Shown in pieces: positions 58,219 through 64,000 of a stretch of DNA of 64,000 nucleotides. Source of the stretch: Sympetrum striolatum. Taxonomy: Eukaryota; Arthropoda; Insecta; Odonata; Libellulidae. A program made the translations under genes and the position numbers. Below the pieces are notes generated by a model. That model saw only the letters and a program-made list of their open reading frames with translations, did no database searches and was not told the DNA's origin. The DNA is taken from contig OX388345.1 of NCBI GenBank assembly GCA_947579665.1, positions 56,783,454 to 56,847,453 of the forward strand. Reading direction: 5' to 3'. Within the stretch, counting starts at the first letter, position 1, and each line of letters begins with the position of its first letter.

Positions 58219-61200
58219 TCCAACAAGAATCGTTTGATTTTAAATAAGTCCCAGGATTATAAAAACTTTAAGTGCAAGGAAGAAAATCTAATAACTCGGC
58301 CTCGACTTTACGTTAAGTATCCACCATGAAAGGAAGAAGTTTTTGAATCATTCTTCATGAAGGCAAGGAAGAGCTGATTATCTTATTTATAAAGCTGGCA
58401 GAAGAATATTAAAGAAACGTTTTGAACACAAAATGAGTACATTTTATATTCGATTCCAACACATTTTGTGCGTGTGTATTAGTAATGGGGTTGGAACAAA
58501 TGGAATGCAGTGATGGAAAGAGTGGAATGTAGAGAAAATTTTAGCACGAAGGATTAAGAAATTTTAGAAGATAAAACCAGAATTTTACGTTTTTCAATAA
58601 TATATAAATAGTATAATTGCGAAAATTAAGCGGTTTTATCGAATTGTTTTTCACATATTTGGAATACATCGGAAATTCCTAGAAAAATATGAAGATATTA
58701 TTAAATTATGATGGTACAACAAAGATTAACCATTACTACGCTACATATTTGTATACGTTCTAAGTAAAATTTTAAAGTTATTTAAAGAAGGGTTTAAACT
58801 TTTTTGCTTCTGACAGATATCCAGAAGTTTTGATTATTCTTCATCCTAAAGACTGAGGTTGATTTAAAAGTAATTTTGAATTTTGGATGGTTGGCCCTTT
58901 CTTGGCTAGGTCATCACGTTTCAATAAATGCATTCTTATTTCCTTAATGTCTGTGGATTCACAATCGATCTATAATATACAATCGAGACTTATTTTGGTA
59001 TAATTTTAATACTGAGATCTATCATTCTTAATTTTTCGTTGTTCAACATAATCCTGCATATCACATCCAGGTGCCGTGTAATATGGTAAGATTGATACTT
59101 TTCTTTCTCATCAAAAGATACTGAAATAATTAGTGTGTATTTCTTTTTTCAGGAAAATATAAGATAATAATAATAATTAAAGCTTTGAATTATAAAAATC
59201 TTGATTTTACACCTTATTTTGTTGACTAATTTCGTTCTTTTAACTGCCATGATTTCAAATAAACTAATGATAAGAAAGGCCATTTATTTGTTATTAATTG
59301 TTTTTAATCAGTATACCTAGTAATATCTGGTTCAGTGTACAATATACAATTAATTTCTTTATGAATATTTTTAATTAACTCATACATATCATACCTTTGG
59401 ACAAAATTCGCAATATTCGATTACGAATCGATTCCTGGCGATCAGCTGTTTCAAAATTTTACATTCCTTGAAATGCATAAATACATCCGTCAAGTGAGAA
59501 CGTAGTATTTATATTCGCACAAGCACACTAACTCCTCTGGGGTCGACAAAAAGCTTTGCTAGAGATTAATACCACACAAGGCAGTGAATAGGGTCGTATG
59601 CGAATTAAACTTCTGCATGCGAACACGACTGTGACATATACGCCTGGATTTATCGATAGCGCATGCCTTGGTAAGTGCGATTTATTTCATGGAGACATGG
59701 GACAAATCACTTTGGGAGGGAAGATTTAATAACCCTAATAGAAAAAGCAGCTATTACCCGAGAGTTTTTATATTGTGATAAATGATTGCCAGCACAATTG
59801 TGGAGTCGTGAAGCGTAGCTTACAGGAGTACTTTTTGATTTATTGATTGGTTTTGTTGTCAACTCTAAAGAGCAGCCGAAGGAAGGTAAATAAAGAAGTG
59901 ATTAATAAATTTTAAACTTAAATTCAAGAATTTCTTATTAGGAAATAGAAAGCAATGATTCGGTCGTTTGATTAGGAGTTTTAAATGATTAAATCAAATG
60001 TGTGGCATGAGTGAAGGACACACAGGATGAGTAAAGATCCAAGTCTCTTCTTTCCAACAACAAATTATTCGCAGAGGAATTTCCACTTACGTAATACTTT
60101 ACGTCAGAGACATATTTCTATGATGTGTCCACCACCGATGTGGCTTGTAAACTTTCATTTTGTCTCGTATGAGCGACTTGTAAACAATGCTCCTCGAGGA
60201 AAACATTAGTAAATTACCTCTTCACGCAAAATTAACGCATTACATAAAGTACTTGAGTTTAATAATAAAACAATTGAGTTATATATTTACCGTTGTAGAG
60301 ACGTGGTTATCACATGGAAAATGGCTAACATTGGTGCGGTGGAAATTGGTGTGATAAAGAGAAAAGGTTTCCATACCTGAAAATAAAAAAAATGAATGCT
60401 GTATTAATTCTCAAAGTTCTTCCTTATGTCACTTTCTGACGATAAGTATGACATTAGAAAATTTAGCTTCATATGACCACATTGTGTTTAATATAGACAT
60501 CTCAACATAGCGAGAAAGGAGTCTAGTAGATCTGCGTCTGCATAAGATGCAAACAGTAACTCGTTCATTTCACATACATACGTGATCGTTTCAAATGAAC
60601 TCATAAATTATCACACTATTAGAGGAAACAAATGTTAAATGATAAAACAATGCAACGACTGAGACACAGGCTCTTAGTCTTTTTACATACTTATATATTC
60701 GTATTATTATATAAGTTTTCATCTTTACATTTCTATGTAACATAAGCATATGAATATACGAGACAGTGTCAATCACCTCTCTCGAATTGCAATAGCAATG
60801 AACTTACGCATAAATGATATAATTACTTCCAAAATGCAAGCAGAATTACGGAAAAAAATTGCTTAACTGGTAGAAATGATGTTTTTAACTGATTTACTAC
60901 TCATGTATTTATTTTTTATGTGCCGATATTTTTGTGAGCTTTAACACTTGAGAAATCCATAAATAATTGTCAGGGAATTTAAGTTTCATACATTGAGATC
61001 TCTTTTGTTAAATACAGTTCAATATTTTAATGTCACTTTAATGCGACAGCCTCCACAATTTAATTTCTCGAAGAAGTAGATTATATTGGAATAATTTACG
61101 ATAAGATGGCAATCTCATCAGCAAATATTTGATCCATTCAAATTGAATTCAACAAATGATGAGGTAACGTATCCTTCAAATCGACGATGACCTTGGGAAG

Positions 61201-62330
61201 ATACCGGAAAAGACTTTTCGATGACTTCTCAATACCTTTCCCAACACGGATTGCATTGTGAAACGTTCTTGCATCGCCGTCTTTGATGCAGTCATAAACT
61301 CGGAGCATCCCCGAAGGCTGAGTAGAAGAATAGAATGGTTCTTCCCCACAATGCCTCCCACTTGAAGATGAACCGCCTCTACATCTTCCGACTAACCTTG
61401 AATTAGCAATCTCACGTCTCTCCATCTTATCCCGAGGGCAACGATTGCTTCCCTTACAGCACAAACGCACCCTTTCATTACCACACGCACGAGTTATCGT
61501 CCGTTGCAGAGGTTAAGGAGCGACGATCGAGAGAGTGAATTATGCATCCAAGGAGATCCAGGATACAGCTGACTTTTTATTTACAACGATCATTACAGCC
61601 GAGGAACGGTGTTTAGATTGGCCTTGCGTGATCCTCGCTCTCGTACAACATCCGGCTCAAGGGCTTTTATTCAACGGTTATTTGATTTGATTGGTAGTTT
61701 AACGGATGCTGTTACAAGAAAAGTGTGCAATACTTTAAATGAGCGGGGGAATGAATGATAGAAGGCGTTTATGGAAACCATTTCTTCCCGGAGATTTCAA
61801 GATTACCTTCATATCCTGGTGAATATTCTAAAATTCCCTTTCTTTCCTTCGTTAGCCGCACAAAACAGAACTTAATCGCACGGAAACGCCCAACTACTTA
61901 ACAAATCGAGATCACAAAATGCCGTGGCCCTACTACCACCTCTTTTCACCTTCAGAATTTTTTTTTCCGTCCCTACCTAATCCGCTGTTTTAATGAATAT
62001 ATTTTTAATTGTATTTTACCTTCTATATTATGTCATTTTATTTGTTATTTTCTTCCTTTTGTCTATTTACTTTCTCCCTATACGTAGTATAGAGAAATTG
62101 TTGTATTCGCAAAAAAATTCGACCTCCAGATTTCAACGGAAATAGATTTTTTGGGGCCCATAGAGCTCGTTAGCTATTTTCCCGAACATGTCTGTCTCTG
62201 TGTATGTCTGTCTGTGGTAGAAACGTTTGTGGGCGCTCTACCTTAAAAAGTGATTATCCGATCATTTACAAAATTCATATTTAGTATTTTCCTAACAATG
62301 CCAACAGTTAATTTGTTTTTGGTGAATGTC
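58219..62330. other. Non-coding stretch, no gene recognised
   Basis: AT-rich. The longest frame, on the minus strand at 61138-61470 (110 codons), lies in a GC-richer patch and includes YDCIKDGDARTFHNAIRVGK. I recognise no family and see no clear splice sites, so I do not call it. The segment 62086-62230 (TATAGAGAAATTGTTGTATT, GGGGCCCATAGAGCTCGTT, then TGTCTGTCTCTGTG) has the look of a dispersed arthropod repeat, but no second copy is present in this window. Confidence 0.4.
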
Positions 62331-62640
62331 GCTTAACCGGAAGTTGCGGTTTATCCGGAACAAAATTTTGTCTCTACTAAGATAATGTACTTTACTACAG
62401 TTTTTGTATGAAACATTTTTTCGCAACACTGATTGTTTAGGAGTTATTCTTGAATAATAGTTTAATGGAAGTTGTTGTTTATCCAGAAATGGAAGTTTTT
62501 CAAACATATCCCTGTCAGAATGCAATGTAGGTATACAGAATTATGTACAAAAGTTATAGATAATGTATTTTACTACAACGTTTGTATGAAACATTTTCCT
62601 GTAACACTTATGTTTTGGAATTATTTATATATTACCGGCA
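62331..62640. repeat. Diverged tandem duplication, period about 140-170 bp
   Basis: Unit 1 (about 62331-62455) and unit 2 (about 62464-62625) share GGAAGTTG.GGTTTATCC.GAA, AGATAATGTACTTTACTACA / AGATAATGTATTTTACTACA, TTTGTATGAAACATTTT, and GCAACACT / GTAACACTTA with a following TTTTGGAATTATT-like phrase. Unit 2 has an insertion between the first and second phrases. No coding role is visible. Confidence 0.7.
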
Positions 62641-62839
62641 TAGGCATCTGTTTTCAATAAATATGGAAAAAGTCATGTGTTGGCCACATCAGATTTTTAT
62701 CGTAATTGTTAGGACCGATTTGGTTTACTGCTTATATACTGGTACATTTATCAGTATATTGTTTACCTACTTACATTTAAATGTGTAACTATTTGTTATT
62801 TTTGCTTTTTTATAATACTATTGCTTTGTCGTCTTGTAT

Positions 62840-63114
62840 TTATATTTTATTAAATCTCATTTCACCCCTAAATTTAGTTTCCTATCTGTAGGTTTCGCAT
62901 GTTTTTCACACCCCCTTTCTTCAGGGTGTTCTCCTGCAGTGGAAATTTTTTCCTACTCTCTTAGCTTATGTATTTGAAATCCACGAAGAAGTCTTCTTCT
63001 GTGTAGTATTTTCAAACTATCTCTTTCTTTAAATTTATAGGACGAAGGGTTAGATGTAAGAAGAGACTTTATAGTTTCAATATCGCCCTAAATAAAGTCC
63101 TTTATTAATATTTC
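62840..63114 (+). mobile_element. SINE-like retroposon with TTA tail, copy C
   Basis: Plus-strand copy of the family at 51701 and 56019. Landmarks in order: GGTTTCGCATG, TTTTTCACACCCCCTTTCTT, GGTGTTCTCCTGCAGTGGAA, GGGTTAGATGTAAGAAGAGA, TCAATATCGCCCTAAATAAA, GTCCTTTATTAATA at the 3' end. The opposite orientation to copies A and B shows independent insertion. The 5' end is uncertain. Confidence 0.6.
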
Positions 63115-64000
63115 ATGTTTATTTTACCATCAAACGGTATATTAATATTCTTTAAGACGCATATGACCTATTATAAATTGTATTAGCCTAGTATAATTTG
63201 TACCCATTATATTTAATTATTAACAATATATTGAAGATTAAAAGTATAGCATGAGTTTTACTCACCTCAAAAAATGTAGTTGACGTCTGTAAAAGTGGCG
63301 CCAAAAAAGCCTTATAAACTCATTAAACGTCCAAATAAAGCAGTTTTCGATGAAACAGCAATATTGTACAGAAAATATAAATTTAAATAAAAATATTCGA
63401 ATCTATTGAGGTGGATACAGACAACTAGCGCTCGTTTAGATCAACACAGTTCATGAAAAAGCGCACTCACGAGTAAAACATTGTCATAAAACTAAAACTT
63501 TCTACGTAAAAATCGTGGTCACGCGTTCTCACAGCTAATGAAAGGCTGGGGAGAAAAAAACAAAGTAGAGGTGTAAACGTCATAAAATTAGTCGCATGAT
63601 GTAGATATATACCCTGCGGGACTAACGAAAGGTTAAATTTGAATGCACACAATTAGAATAATATTTGGTATTAGAAAGGTGCTTGGAGATAAATCGATTT
63701 ATAACCATTCCTTTTACCTATAGACATGAGCGAGTCAATGCATCAATTTCGAATTGGCAATATCGATGGATAGATAGGCAGCCCACTACTTGACAAGGTA
63801 AGGTCCAATATGAAATTTACATCGGAATTTAAATGATATTGAAAGAACGTAAAGATTAATCGTTCCTAAATATGTAACCATAAAAGTAAAAATCACATTT
63901 ATTCGCCTTCCATTAATATTCAACGATATTGATTGATTAAGTAAATGATCATTATCACAAATAAGAGTATAAATATGAATTTTACAGTATCTGACCAGGG
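63115..64000. other. Non-coding, nothing recognised
   Basis: AT-rich sequence to the window end. One short minus-strand frame (63467-63652) is unassigned. Confidence 0.5.

Noticed and set aside
61138..61470. 110-codon minus-strand frame with protein-like segment
   Set aside because: No family recognised, a second antisense-neighbour frame overlaps it, and no convincing start or splice sites are seen.

Overview
The window looks like repeat-rich intergenic or intronic DNA from an arthropod nuclear genome, most likely an insect. It is AT-rich. It has no bacterial-style operons and no confidently recognisable host gene. What can be identified is a set of transposon classes common together in arthropods: a CR1-like LINE, a mariner, pogo-, hAT- and Harbinger-like DNA elements, and short retroposons with TTA tails. 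I cannot name the species.

Layout, left to right. At 1.0-3.3 kb there is a two-copy higher-order tandem repeat. Each ~1.08 kb unit holds six diverged 150-175 bp monomers, and every monomer carries a tRNA T-arm/B-box-like motif (GGTTCGANNCC). At 10.77-11.61 kb lies an 844 bp foldback element with 304 bp inverted arms and a TTA target duplication, as expected for PIF/Harbinger. At 24.4-24.8 kb is an old LINE remnant and at 25.3-25.6 kb an old tandem duplication. Around 35.3-36.2 kb is a CpG-rich island with TATA, CCAAT and GC-box-like sites, and possibly a first coding exon. At 36.28-36.88 kb is a 5'-truncated CR1-like copy split by a 158 bp insertion with a 13 bp target duplication. At 38.1-38.6 kb is a hAT-like non-autonomous element. 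From 39.94 to about 43.38 kb, on the minus strand, is the best gene-bearing element: a CR1-like LINE with an intact ORF2 (endonuclease plus reverse transcriptase) and the end of ORF1 (SGNH esterase). At 46.2-47.0 kb is a decayed pogo-like transposon. At 50.2-50.35 kb (minus) is a small candidate host exon. From 49.2 to 56.3 kb are several retroposon copies and a foldback element. At 56.92-58.22 kb is a nearly full-length but inactivated mariner. At 62.3-63.1 kb are a degenerate tandem repeat and a fourth TTA-tailed retroposon.

The most interesting cross-cutting signal is a hammerhead-ribozyme-like motif: a CTGATGA-like box, a short stem-loop, a GAA-like box, then a minimal helix III ending in GGTC or GTC. 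It recurs at five places (23.29, 30.64-30.75, 33.58, 36.59 and 51.43-51.65 kb) in different sequence contexts. At two of them it occurs as head-to-head inverted pairs. This suggests Penelope- or retrozyme-like ribozyme units scattered through the window. The other main observations are the long inverted ends of the mariner, which fold the 3' end of the transposase gene back onto the opposite end, and a possible -1 frameshift site on a run of eight U joining CR1 ORF1 to ORF2.

Most remaining sequence shows no recognisable gene. Short open frames there are mostly shadows or chance.
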